Positions 1-8,050 of a stretch of DNA of 64,000 bases are shown here, in pieces. Where the stretch lies: positions 3,658,001-3,722,000 of the forward strand of contig NZ_FNSZ01000001.1 of the NCBI RefSeq assembly GCF_900105245.1, read 5' to 3'. The DNA is from Streptomyces sp. 1222.5. Its GTDB lineage: Bacteria; Actinomycetota; Actinomycetes; Streptomycetales; Streptomycetaceae. A program made the position numbers and the translations under genes. Each line of letters begins with the position of its first letter. Position 1 is the stretch's first letter. The notes under the pieces were generated by a model. It made no database searches. It was not told where the DNA came from and saw only the letters and a program-made list of their open reading frames with translations.

Positions 1-1451
1 TCAGCTCGCCGACGTTGCTGCCCGCGAAGCCGTTGATCTCGGAGGCGAGCGCGGAGGCGGCCTCCGTGGCGGCCTTGATCTGCTTGGGGTTCGGGGCGCC
101 GTGTCCCTGGCGTGCGGTCAGCAGCCCCTTGCCGAGGCCGCCCGGCTTCAGGTACGTCGTCAGGGAGTTGTCCAGGGACTGCATGACCAGCCCGATGATG
201 GTCCGCTCCGACCAGCGCCGGTTGGACAGGGAGCGGGCGACCAGCACGGGATGCCGGGCGGCGTTCGCCAGCCAGGCCAGCACGCGCGAGGAGCCCTCGG
301 CGTACGGCACCTGGAGGATGGAGAGGCCGCCCATTGAGTTGGAGCCCTTGCCGTAGCGGACCGGCTCGATGTGGGTGTTCTCGTCGGGGTGGATCGAGGA
401 CGTGATGGCGACTCCGCGCGTGAAGTCGGCCCGCGGTTCGCCGGTCGCCCTGCGGTAGCGGCGGTCGTCGGTCTGCGCGCCGACCAGCGCCTCGGAGTTG
501 GTGCGCGTCAGGTCGCCCAGCCGGTTCGACAGGTACGGCAGGTGGCCGGCTGCCTTCATGCGGTGCAGCAGGGTCTGCGTGCCGTAGGTGCCGGCCGCGA
601 GCACCACTCGGCGTGCGGTGAGGATCCGGCCCGCGCCCTTCTTCTTCCGGTCGGTCGGCAGGGTCGCGACGGCGTACCCGCCGCGCGAGTCGTCCGTGAC
701 CGACACGACCGTGGTCATGGGGTGGACCACCGCGCCCGCCTTCTCGGCGAGGTGGAGGTAGTTCTCGTTGAGGGTGTTCTTCGCCCCGTGCCGGCAGCCG
801 GTCATGCACTCGCCGCACTCGGTGCACGCCTTGCGGGCGGGGCCGGCCCCGCCGAAGTACGGGTCCGCCACCTCGCCGCCCGGCCGCGCCTTCGCCGTGC
901 CGTCGGCGTCCTCGCCGTCGCCGAAGAAGACGCCGACCGGGGCGAGGTGGAAGGTGTCGCCGACGCCCATCCGCTGGGCCGCCGCCTTCAGGTGCACGTC
1001 GGAGGGGGTCATGGTCGGGTTGAGCCGTACGCCGAGCATCCGCCGTGCCTGGTCGTAGTACGGCTTCAGCTCCTCCTCCCAGTCGGTGATGTCCCGCCAC
1101 TGGGGGTCGTCGAAGAACGGCTTCGGCGGCACGTAGAGGGTGTTGGCGTAGTTGAGGGAGCCGCCGCCGACGCCCGCGCCGGCCAGCACCATCACATTGC
1201 CCAGCAGATGGATGCGCTGGATGCCGAACATGCCGAGCCGGGGGGCCCACAGGTAGTTCCGCAGGTCCCACGAGTTCTTCGGGAGGCTGTCCCGGGTGAA
1301 GCGGCGGCCCGCCTCCAGGACGCCCACCCGGTACCCCTTCTCGGTGAGGCGGAGTGCGGACACCGAGCCCCCGAACCCCGAACCGACGACGATGACGTCG
1401 TAGTCGTACCCGTCCTTGTCCCGGGTCTGGGCGGACTTCTCCTGCGACACG
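1..1451 (-). CDS. GMC-family FAD oxidoreductase, ChoD-like (3' end outside window)
   Basis: Flavoprotein oxidoreductase of the glucose-methanol-choline family, probably acting on an alcohol or sterol-like substrate. The GTG start at 1451 follows a GAGGAG ribosome site. The FAD-binding GSGFGG is at residues 23-28, followed by an AGAGVGGGS segment. Near residue 210 there is a cysteine cluster CTECGECMTGC, as in ferredoxin-like loops. The reading frame is open to base 1, so the C-terminus is missing. Its place beside the guaB/groEL/alr block matches, from recollection, choD of Mycobacterium. A role as cholesterol oxidase is not shown by the sequence; the substrate is unknown. Confidence 0.85.
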
Positions 1452-1525
1452 TGCTCTCCTCGTCGAGAACGGGGGTGGGAACGGGGATCGGGGTCAGGGT
1501 CTGGTGGAGTCGGGTGAAGGGCCGG

Positions 1526-3139
1526 CTAGCGGAAGCGGAAGGCCTTCATCAGGCGCAGGCTACGGCTCATGAAGGCCGCGTACCTCTCGTCGTCCATGCC
1601 CAGCGAGGGCGCCATCGGTAGCAGTCGCTGCTGGGCCACCGTCTGGGCCTCGGTGTACTTGAGGATGCCCTCGGAGCCGTGCCGGCGGCCGAGTCCGGAG
1701 TCCTTCATGCCGCCCATCGGGGACTGGACGCTGCCGTAGGCGGGCGCGTAGCCCTCGTTGACGTTGACCGTGCCGGTGCGCAGGCGCGAGGCGACGTCGA
1801 GGCCGCGGCGGGCGTCCTTCGTCCACACGGACGCGTTCAGGCCGTACGGCGTGGCGTTGGCGCGCTCGACGACCTCCTCGTCGCTCTTGAAACGGTAGAC
1901 CGAGACCACCGGGCCGAACGTCTCCTCCTCGCACACGGCCATGGAGTCCTCGACGCCGTCGAGGATGGTCGGCTCGAAGAAGTAGGGGCCGATGTCCGGG
2001 CGGGCGACGCCTCCGGCTACCAGCTTCGCGCCCTTGGCCACGGCCTCCTGCACATGGCGTTCCACCGTCTCGAGCTGCCGCTCGCCGACCAGCGAGCCCA
2101 TGTCCGCGCCGTAGGCGAGGGAGTTGCCGAGCCGCATGGCCCGGGTGCGGGCGGCGAAGCGCTCCAGGAAGGCGTCGGCGACCGACTCGTGGACGTACAG
2201 CCGCTCGATGGAGATGCAGAGCTGGCCGGCCGAGGAGAAACAGGCGCGGACGGCGCCGGCGGCGGCCTTCTCGATGTCGGCGTCGTCCAGCACCAGCATG
2301 GCGTTCTTGCCGCCGAGTTCGAGGGAGACGCCGACCAGGCGGGCTGCGGCGCCCTGGGCGACCTCGCGGCCGGTACGGGTGGAGCCGGTGAAGGAGACGT
2401 AGTCGGCGTGCTTGACCAGCTCCGGGCCGACGACCGGGCCCTCGCCGAGGACGACCTGGAAGACGCCCTCGGGCAGACCGGACTCGATGAGCAGGTCGCG
2501 GGCCCACAGCGCGGTGAGGCAGGTCTCCGTGTCCGGCTTCATGACCACCGCGTTGCCCGACACGAAGGCGGGCAGGGCGTCGCCGACGGACAGCTCCAGC
2601 GGGTAGTTCCAGGGGGCGATCTGGCCCACGACTCCGCGCGGGTGCCGCAGTTCGGAGACCTTCGTCAGGGTCGGCATGGCGCCCGCGTGCCGCTTCGGCC
2701 GCAGATAAGCGGCGGCCCGGCGGCCGTAGTGGCGGGCCGCGACGGCGACTGCCTGCACCTCCTCGTGGGCGTGCAGCCGGGCCTTGCCGGTCTCCAGCTG
2801 CACGAGGTCGAGCACCTCGGCCTGCCGCTCCAGCAGCAGGTCGTGGAAGCGGAGCAGGACGGCGGCCCGCTGCCGTACCGGGACCTTCGCCCACACGGCC
2901 TGCGCGGCACGGGCCGCCTCGAAGGCCCGGAGCACGTCCTCGGGGGTGGACTCGGGCAGGTCGGCCAGCTTCTCGCCGGTGAAGGGGGTGTGGTTGGCGG
3001 TGCGTCCCGAGCCGACGACGCCCTTGGTGAGCTGGGCCACCAGTTCCGGGGTGACCACGTCGGCGGCGGTGCGGGCGCCCGCGGGCGCGGGTGCGAGGGG
3101 GTTGGTACCGGCGATGTCCGGGGCCTGCGTGTCCGTCAT
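1526..3139 (-). CDS. succinate-semialdehyde dehydrogenase (NADP+), aldehyde dehydrogenase family
   Basis: Oxidises succinate semialdehyde to succinate, or a related aldehyde, at the end of GABA breakdown. The 537 residues cover the whole aldehyde dehydrogenase fold. The catalytic glutamate lies in LELGGKN and the catalytic cysteine in SAGQLC; the cofactor-loop sequence FTGSTRTGR is present. The N-terminus has about 40 extra Ala/Pro-rich residues. No good ribosome site precedes the ATG. A TACCCT hexamer seven bases upstream suggests leaderless transcription. A perfect 20-bp palindrome lies 72 bases upstream and is a probable operator. Substrate assignment is by overall resemblance only. Confidence 0.85.
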   Translation of the reverse strand: MTDTQAPDIAGTNPLAPAPAGARTAADVVTPELVAQLTKGVVGSGRTANHTPFTGEKLADLPESTPEDVLRAFEAARAAQAVWAKVPVRQRAAVLLRFHDLLLERQAEVLDLVQLETGKARLHAHEEVQAVAVAARHYGRRAAAYLRPKRHAGAMPTLTKVSELRHPRGVVGQIAPWNYPLELSVGDALPAFVSGNAVVMKPDTETCLTALWARDLLIESGLPEGVFQVVLGEGPVVGPELVKHADYVSFTGSTRTGREVAQGAAARLVGVSLELGGKNAMLVLDDADIEKAAAGAVRACFSSAGQLCISIERLYVHESVADAFLERFAARTRAMRLGNSLAYGADMGSLVGERQLETVERHVQEAVAKGAKLVAGGVARPDIGPYFFEPTILDGVEDSMAVCEEETFGPVVSVYRFKSDEEVVERANATPYGLNASVWTKDARRGLDVASRLRTGTVNVNEGYAPAYGSVQSPMGGMKDSGLGRRHGSEGILKYTEAQTVAQQRLLPMAPSLGMDDERYAAFMSRSLRLMKAFRFR

Positions 3140-3211
3140 GAGGCGCAGGGTATGCCGGTGGGGAAGCTTTGTGTACCCGTCGGTAACGGGGATTCACCGA
3201 CCGCTCACACA

Positions 3212-3231
3212 CTGCCAGTGATCACTGGCAG
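3212..3231. promoter_or_regulatory. perfect 20-bp palindrome upstream of the aldehyde dehydrogenase gene
   Basis: CTGCCAGTGATCACTGGCAG is identical to its own reverse complement, with no spacer. It lies between the start of the dehydrogenase gene and the end of the next kinase gene, about 72 bp before the dehydrogenase ATG. Size and symmetry fit a TetR- or GntR-type operator. No such regulator gene is adjacent, so the binding protein would be encoded elsewhere. Confidence 0.55.
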
Positions 3232-3275
3232 CAAATGTGCTGATCAGGGCGTGGGGGTACCGAAGGCCACGACGA

Positions 3276-4235
3276 TCATTCGGCTCCGGGTTTTTTCGCG
3301 AGGAGCAGGCCGAGGGCGGCGAAGGGGGTGCGGCGGCGCGGGTCGGCGGGCGGGGCGGGAGCGGGCGCCGGGGACCGGGTGGGTGACCCGGGCCCGGCCG
3401 ACGGCTCCGGTAGCCCCGGCTCCCCGGACTCCGACTCCCCCGGCTCCTCCCGCGGCTCCGGTTCCCCCGGCCGCTCCGCCTGCTCCGGTACGGGCGCCGG
3501 CCCCAGGTACGCGCGCAGTGCCGCCTCCGCCTCGTCCGCGCCGGGCCGCGCCTCGGGCGCGTCGGCCTGGAGCCGGTCCAGCAGCGGGCCGAGCGGGCCG
3601 GGGTCGGCGTCCCCGAGGGCACCGCGCAGCAGCGCGCCCAGGGACCACAGGTCGGAGGCCGGACCGGCACCGGGCCCCGCCGCCCGCTCGGGGGCCACGA
3701 ACCCGGCGGGCGCCTCGTCCGGGTGGCCGTCGCCGATGCCGAAGTCGGTGAGCACCACCCGCCCGGTGCCCTCCTCCAGCAGGACGTTGGCCGGCTTGAC
3801 GTCCCGGTGGACGATGCCGACGGCGTGGGCGGCACGCAGGGCGCCGAGGACGGCGAGTCCGACCCGGGCGGCCTCGGCGGGCGGCAGCGGGCCGCGCCGC
3901 AGGGCCGTCTCCAGGGACTCGCCCTCCACCAACTCCATGACGATCCACGGCACTTCGGCCTCGGTGACGACGTCGTGCACCGTGACGGCGGACGGGTGCC
4001 GTACCCGCGTGGCGGTACGGGCCTCCCGGTAGAGGCGGTGCGCGACGCGCCGGCTCTCCTCGTCCTCGGCCGGATCGCCGGGCAGCAGCGGCTCCTTGAC
4101 GGCGACCCGGACGTCGTCCCGTTCGTCCCGGGCACGCCAGACGGTCCCGGCCGGACCGGAGCCGAGGCGCCCGGTCAGCCGGTAACGGCCGCCGATCAGA
4201 CGTCCGTCGGGCGGGTGTTCGCCGTCTTCAGTCAT
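3276..4235 (-). CDS. Hanks-type Ser/Thr protein kinase, soluble, short activation loop
   Basis: Cytosolic protein kinase of 319 residues, the shortest of six kinase-family genes here. It has a glycine loop GSGPAGTV, an AVKEP lysine, HRDVKPAN and DFG, then a VAPER segment in place of APE. Between DFG and APER there are only about a dozen residues, with no Ser, Thr or Tyr. The paralogues at 6-17 kb have about twenty, including several Thr and Ser. After the kinase domain comes a Pro/Glu/Gly-rich tail ending in RRRTPFAALGLLLAKK. There is no convincing membrane segment and no outer domain. It probably cannot be activated by loop autophosphorylation; its target is unknown. Confidence 0.85.
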   Translation of the reverse strand: MTEDGEHPPDGRLIGGRYRLTGRLGSGPAGTVWRARDERDDVRVAVKEPLLPGDPAEDEESRRVAHRLYREARTATRVRHPSAVTVHDVVTEAEVPWIVMELVEGESLETALRRGPLPPAEAARVGLAVLGALRAAHAVGIVHRDVKPANVLLEEGTGRVVLTDFGIGDGHPDEAPAGFVAPERAAGPGAGPASDLWSLGALLRGALGDADPGPLGPLLDRLQADAPEARPGADEAEAALRAYLGPAPVPEQAERPGEPEPREEPGESESGEPGLPEPSAGPGSPTRSPAPAPAPPADPRRRTPFAALGLLLAKKPGAE

Positions 4236-4280
4236 GTCACATGAGTACCGTGCGCACCACGCCGTTGTCGAAGCGGGCGG

Positions 4281-5183
4281 TCAGGCGGCCCACCGGTGCA
4301 GGGTGAAGCCGTCGCGCGCCCTCCGCACCTCCACCGCGCCGGCTCCGGCGAAGTGGGCGGGAATCACCAACGCCCGTTCGTCCGCGGCACGTTCCAGCTC
4401 ACGGCGCCTGGTCCCGGCCGCCTGCCGCGGGTCGAGGCAGAAGCAGCTGCTGCACTCGGGCCGCAGGATCTGCACCGGGCTGTGCAGCAGGTCGCCGACG
4501 AACACGGCGCGTTCGCCACGGGAGGCGACGCGCAGGACGGAGGAGCCCGGTGTGTGTCCGGGGGCGGGCGCGAGGACGAGGTGCTCGTCGATCCGGTGCT
4601 CCCCCTCCCACACCTGCGCCTGTCCGGCCCGGTGCACGGGCGCGACGCTGTCCTCGTAGAGGAGCCGGTCGTCCACCCGCACTCCGCCCCCGTAGCCGCC
4701 CTCGGGTCCGAAGTGGTGGTCGTCGGCGGCCGGGAGCAGGTACCGGGCGTTCGGGAAGGTCGGCACCCACGCGCCGCCGGCGTCCCGGGTGTTCCAGCCG
4801 ACGTGGTCGGCGTGGATGTGGGTGTTCACCACGAGGTCGACGTCCGCCGGGTCCACGCCGGCCCGCCGGAGCCGTCCGGGCAGGTCGCCGTCGCGCCGGT
4901 GGAACTGCGGGTTCGCGGGCCGCTCCCGGTCCCGGCCCACCCCGGTGTCGACGAGCACGGTTCGCCCGCCGCTGCGCACCACCCAGGTCTGCAGCGCGGC
5001 AACGGCCAGGTCCTCCGCGGGCTGCCAGTGGCCGGGGGCGAGCTGGTCCTCGTACTCCCGCCACAGCTCGGGGCGGCTTTCGGGGACGAGACGGCGGGCC
5101 GGAGCGAGCGGGCCCCGCCACTCGACGACCCGCAGGACCTCGACGTCGCCGATCATGAACTTCTGCACGGTGTCTTCAGCCAT
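4281..5183 (-). CDS. MBL-fold metallo-hydrolase
   Basis: Zinc-dependent hydrolase of the metallo-beta-lactamase fold, cytosolic, substrate unknown. The metal motif HIHADH is at residues 122-127, and further ligands are likely in PGHTPGS and VFVGDLLHSPVQ. The overall form (VDTGVGRDR, then NTHIHADHVGW) resembles lactonases and quorum-quenching hydrolases, but no substrate can be read from it. The start follows a TAGTGT box by seven bases with no ribosome site, so the message is probably leaderless. It is divergent from an AraC regulator that likely controls it through the shared palindrome. Confidence 0.85.
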   Translation of the reverse strand: MAEDTVQKFMIGDVEVLRVVEWRGPLAPARRLVPESRPELWREYEDQLAPGHWQPAEDLAVAALQTWVVRSGGRTVLVDTGVGRDRERPANPQFHRRDGDLPGRLRRAGVDPADVDLVVNTHIHADHVGWNTRDAGGAWVPTFPNARYLLPAADDHHFGPEGGYGGGVRVDDRLLYEDSVAPVHRAGQAQVWEGEHRIDEHLVLAPAPGHTPGSSVLRVASRGERAVFVGDLLHSPVQILRPECSSCFCLDPRQAAGTRRRELERAADERALVIPAHFAGAGAVEVRRARDGFTLHRWAA

Positions 5184-5189
5184 ACGCAG

Positions 5190-5254
5190 GACACTAGAAG
5201 GGCGAGGTGAGCATTTCGATGCTCACCATGCTCGATCGAATACGCTGGCGTCTC
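5190..5254. promoter_or_regulatory. divergent promoter region with an 8-bp inverted repeat
   Basis: The inverted repeat GTGAGCAT-TTCG-ATGCTCAC (5207-5226) lies between the hydrolase and AraC genes. On the minus strand a TAGTGT -10 box (5190-5195) sits seven bases before the hydrolase ATG. On the plus strand a TACGCT box (5241-5246) sits eight bases before the AraC ATG at 5255. Both messages are therefore probably leaderless. The repeat covers the -35 zone of the plus promoter and would suit AraC binding. Confidence 0.55.
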
Positions 5255-6166
5255 ATGGATGTGGTGAGCGACGCGATCTCCGCGGTCCGGGCCGGCCGTC
5301 CCTCCTCGAACCGGCTCCGGGTGACCGGCTCGTGGTGCGTACGGCTGGCGCCGTACGAGGGGGCGGGCTTCCACGTCGTGCTCGGCGGTTCCTGCCGGCT
5401 GCTCACCGACGGCGGCGGCGAGCCCGTGGCCCTGGGTCCGGGCGACGTGGTGCTGCTTCCGCACGGGACCGGGCATCTGCTGGCGGACGGCTCGCGGCGC
5501 CCGGTGGACGTCCGCCGAGCGGTGCCGTTCGAGGAGGTGCGGGACACCGGCGCGGTGCTGCCCGGCGGCGGCCCCGAGGTGGAACTGCTGTGCGGCAAGT
5601 ACCGGCTGGACCGCAGCCGGACGCACCCCCTGCTGGCGGAGCTGCCGGATCTGGTGCTGCTGCCCCACCGGGCCGGGGAGAACGCCGAACTGCGCTCCGC
5701 GGTGGACCTGTTGTGCCGGGAGCTGGCCGGTGCGCGGCCCGGCGGCAGTCTGGCCCTGCCCAGTCTGCTGGACCTGCTGCTGGTCTACATGGTCCGCGCC
5801 TGGACGGCCGGGGCACACACCGGCAGCTGGCCGGCCGCGCTGAGCGACCCGGCGACGGCCGCGGCCCTCGCCGCCCTGCACGCCGAACCGGCCGCTCCCT
5901 GGACCACCGGCCTGCTGGCCGCGCGTGCCGGTGTCTCCCGCGCCACCCTCGCCCGCCGCTTCACCTCCCTGGTCGGCCGTCCGCCCATGGCGTACCTCAC
6001 CTGGTGGCGGCTGACGCTGGCCGCGACCCGGCTGCGCGACTCCGACGCACCGCTCGCGACGGTGGCCCGGGAGACGGGGTACGGCAGCCCCTACGCGCTG
6101 TCGCACGCGTTCAGCCGGGAGTTCGGGATGACACCGGGCCGGTACCGCGGCCTCAGGGCTTCATGA
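5255..6166 (+). CDS. AraC-family transcriptional regulator (cupin sensor plus HTH)
   Basis: Regulator of 303 residues. The N-terminal half is a cupin-like AraC_binding_2 domain: GGSCRLLTDGG followed by LGPGDVVLLPHGTGH. The C-terminal half has two helix-turn-helix motifs (LLAARAGVSRATLARRF, then VARETGYGSPYALSHAF) and ends in GMTPGRYRGLRA. ATG 5255 was preferred over earlier in-frame codons because those lie inside the palindrome and a -10 box precedes 5255. It probably controls the divergent metallo-hydrolase; the ligand is unknown. Its 3' end converges on a kinase gene. TGACGTC occurs three times in that gap (6164, 6180, 6220). Confidence 0.85.
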   Translation: MDVVSDAISAVRAGRPSSNRLRVTGSWCVRLAPYEGAGFHVVLGGSCRLLTDGGGEPVALGPGDVVLLPHGTGHLLADGSRRPVDVRRAVPFEEVRDTGAVLPGGGPEVELLCGKYRLDRSRTHPLLAELPDLVLLPHRAGENAELRSAVDLLCRELAGARPGGSLALPSLLDLLLVYMVRAWTAGAHTGSWPAALSDPATAAALAALHAEPAAPWTTGLLAARAGVSRATLARRFTSLVGRPPMAYLTWWRLTLAATRLRDSDAPLATVARETGYGSPYALSHAFSREFGMTPGRYRGLRAS

Positions 6167-6208
6167 CGTCAGCCCTTCGTGACGTCGGGGCTTGCGCAAG
6201 GGCATGCG

Positions 6209-7930
6209 TCAGGGCTTGGTGACGTCCAGGTTCGCGATCGCCGCCTTCGCCACCTCCCGGCCCCGGGCGGTGAAGTCGCCCGCGCCCGGATAGCCGACGA
6301 CGAGCGTGTACAGGTCCCCGGCGGTGGTCCGGTAGTAGAAGATCTGGAGTTCGCGCGGACGGGGGTCCTCGCTGTCGTCGGTCTTGTAGCTGACGGTGTT
6401 CTGCGCGGCCTGTCTGCCGTGGTACGTGGCCGTGTCGTCCGGGTGGGTCCTGGCGCCCTCGGGCATGTCGAGCCGGTACTCGCCCTCGTTGCGGAACTTC
6501 TCGTCGTCGGCGTACATCTGAGACCGCGCGGTGTTCTTGATCTCGTGCAGGGAGTCCTGCGCCTTCCGGGCCAGGTGCAGCTCGACCCGGATGCTTCCGC
6601 TCCAGTCCGCGTACGCCACCCAGTTCCTGTCGGAGTCGTCCTTGGCGGGCCGGGCGACCTGGTAGCCGGCGGGGACGGCGAGGGTGGCGCCCAGCCGGGC
6701 CTCCGGCCGCTTCTTCCAGCCGTCGGGCAGGGGGCCCGCGAACGGGTCGGCCAGGACGAGGTACCCCGCCACGGCGGCGGCCACCACGGCCGCGCCGAGG
6801 CCCAGCCACACCCCGCGACCGAGGCGCCGTGACCTGGCGGCGGGCGCCTCCCCCGGGGCGGTCGTCGCCACGGGCCGGGTCGGCGCGGGGGGCGCCGGGG
6901 GCTTCGCCGCCTCCTCCAGCAGCGCGCGGACCCGGTCCGCGGCCGGCCGGTGCGCGGGGTCCTTCTGGAGCAGTCCGTTGATGACCTCGGCCAGCGGGCC
7001 CGAGGCGGACGCGGGCGCGGCGGGCGTGGCGTTGAGGACGGACTGGAGGGTCGCCGGGGTGTTGCTGCGGCGGAACGGCGAGACGCCCTCGGTGGCCGTG
7101 TACAGGACCACGCCGAGGGACCACAGGTCGCTCGCCGGTCCGGGCCGCTGCCCCAGCACCCGTTCCGGCGCGATGTACTCGGGCGAGCCGACGAAGCCGC
7201 CGGTGTCCGTGAGCCGCGTGTCGCCCTCGATCTGGGCGATCCCGAAGTCGGTGAGGACCACCCGGTCGTACCGGCCGAGCAGGACGTTGTCGGGCTTGAC
7301 GTCCCGGTGCAGGACGCCCGCCGCGTGCGCCGCCTCCAGCGCGCCCAGCACCTCCAGGCCGACCCGGGCCGCCTCGCGCGCGTCCAGGGTGCCCTCCTGG
7401 AGCGCGCTGCCGAGGGTGCGGCCGCGCACCAGCTCCATCACGATCCACGGGCGGTCGTCGACGACCGCGACGTCGTACACGTTCACCACGGACGGGTGGT
7501 CGAGTCGGGCCGCGGCGCGGGCCTCACGGCGCATGCGCTCGTAGGCGTTGGCGCGTTCCCGTTCGGGAAGGTGGTCGGGGACGCGGGGCTCCTTGACGGC
7601 GACCTCGCGGTCCACCGTCTCGTCCTTGGCCCGCCACACGGTGCCCATGCCCCCGTGGCCCAGCCTGCCCAGCAGCCGGTAGCGGCCCGCGATCAGCCGT
7701 CCGCCGCCCGGTACCTGCGCGGGGAGGGACGGGGCCGCGGGGGCCCCGGGCACGGCGGCGGCCGGTACGGCGTGCGGATCCGGATGGGAGGCGGGGTGCG
7801 CCTGCGGCTGCGGGGCCGGGTGCGCGTGCCCCTGCGCCTCCGGTCGGTGCTGCCACTGCGGCTGCGGCGGTCGCAGAACGAAGCTCGTCGTGTCGTCGGT
7901 CCCGTGACCGGCTCCCCCGTCATTGCTCAT
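6209..7930 (-). CDS. membrane Ser/Thr protein kinase with extracytoplasmic domain
   Basis: PknB-type sensor kinase of 573 residues. About 75 Pro/His/Gln-rich residues precede the kinase domain. That domain has LGHGGMGTVW, AVKEP, HRDVKPDN, a DFGIAQ loop rich in Thr, and IAPER. A Pro/Ala linker leads to one membrane helix (GVWLGLGAAVVAAAVAGYLVLA), then an outer domain of about 170 residues starting DGWKKR. The outer domain is a diverged relative of those in the next kinases (AVPAGYQV in place of LPKGW). This topology fits sensing of an envelope signal. The gene is separated from the next kinase by about 120 bp. Confidence 0.88.
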   Translation of the reverse strand: MSNDGGAGHGTDDTTSFVLRPPQPQWQHRPEAQGHAHPAPQPQAHPASHPDPHAVPAAAVPGAPAAPSLPAQVPGGGRLIAGRYRLLGRLGHGGMGTVWRAKDETVDREVAVKEPRVPDHLPERERANAYERMRREARAAARLDHPSVVNVYDVAVVDDRPWIVMELVRGRTLGSALQEGTLDAREAARVGLEVLGALEAAHAAGVLHRDVKPDNVLLGRYDRVVLTDFGIAQIEGDTRLTDTGGFVGSPEYIAPERVLGQRPGPASDLWSLGVVLYTATEGVSPFRRSNTPATLQSVLNATPAAPASASGPLAEVINGLLQKDPAHRPAADRVRALLEEAAKPPAPPAPTRPVATTAPGEAPAARSRRLGRGVWLGLGAAVVAAAVAGYLVLADPFAGPLPDGWKKRPEARLGATLAVPAGYQVARPAKDDSDRNWVAYADWSGSIRVELHLARKAQDSLHEIKNTARSQMYADDEKFRNEGEYRLDMPEGARTHPDDTATYHGRQAAQNTVSYKTDDSEDPRPRELQIFYYRTTAGDLYTLVVGYPGAGDFTARGREVAKAAIANLDVTKP

Positions 7931-8050
7931 GCTTCATCCATATCGCGCCGACGGCGCCCGCATCCACAGCGAACACGAACCGGTCACACACCCGTGACCG
8001 TGCCGCCGAGGGCCCGGTACGCGCACGTCCGCCCCGCGGGGACGGGGCGC

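Noticed and set aside
6164..6226. TGACGTC repeated three times between the AraC and kinase genes
   Set aside because: The copies lie in a convergent 3' region, two overlapping or inside coding ends. They probably reflect a weak terminator structure or chance and not an operator.
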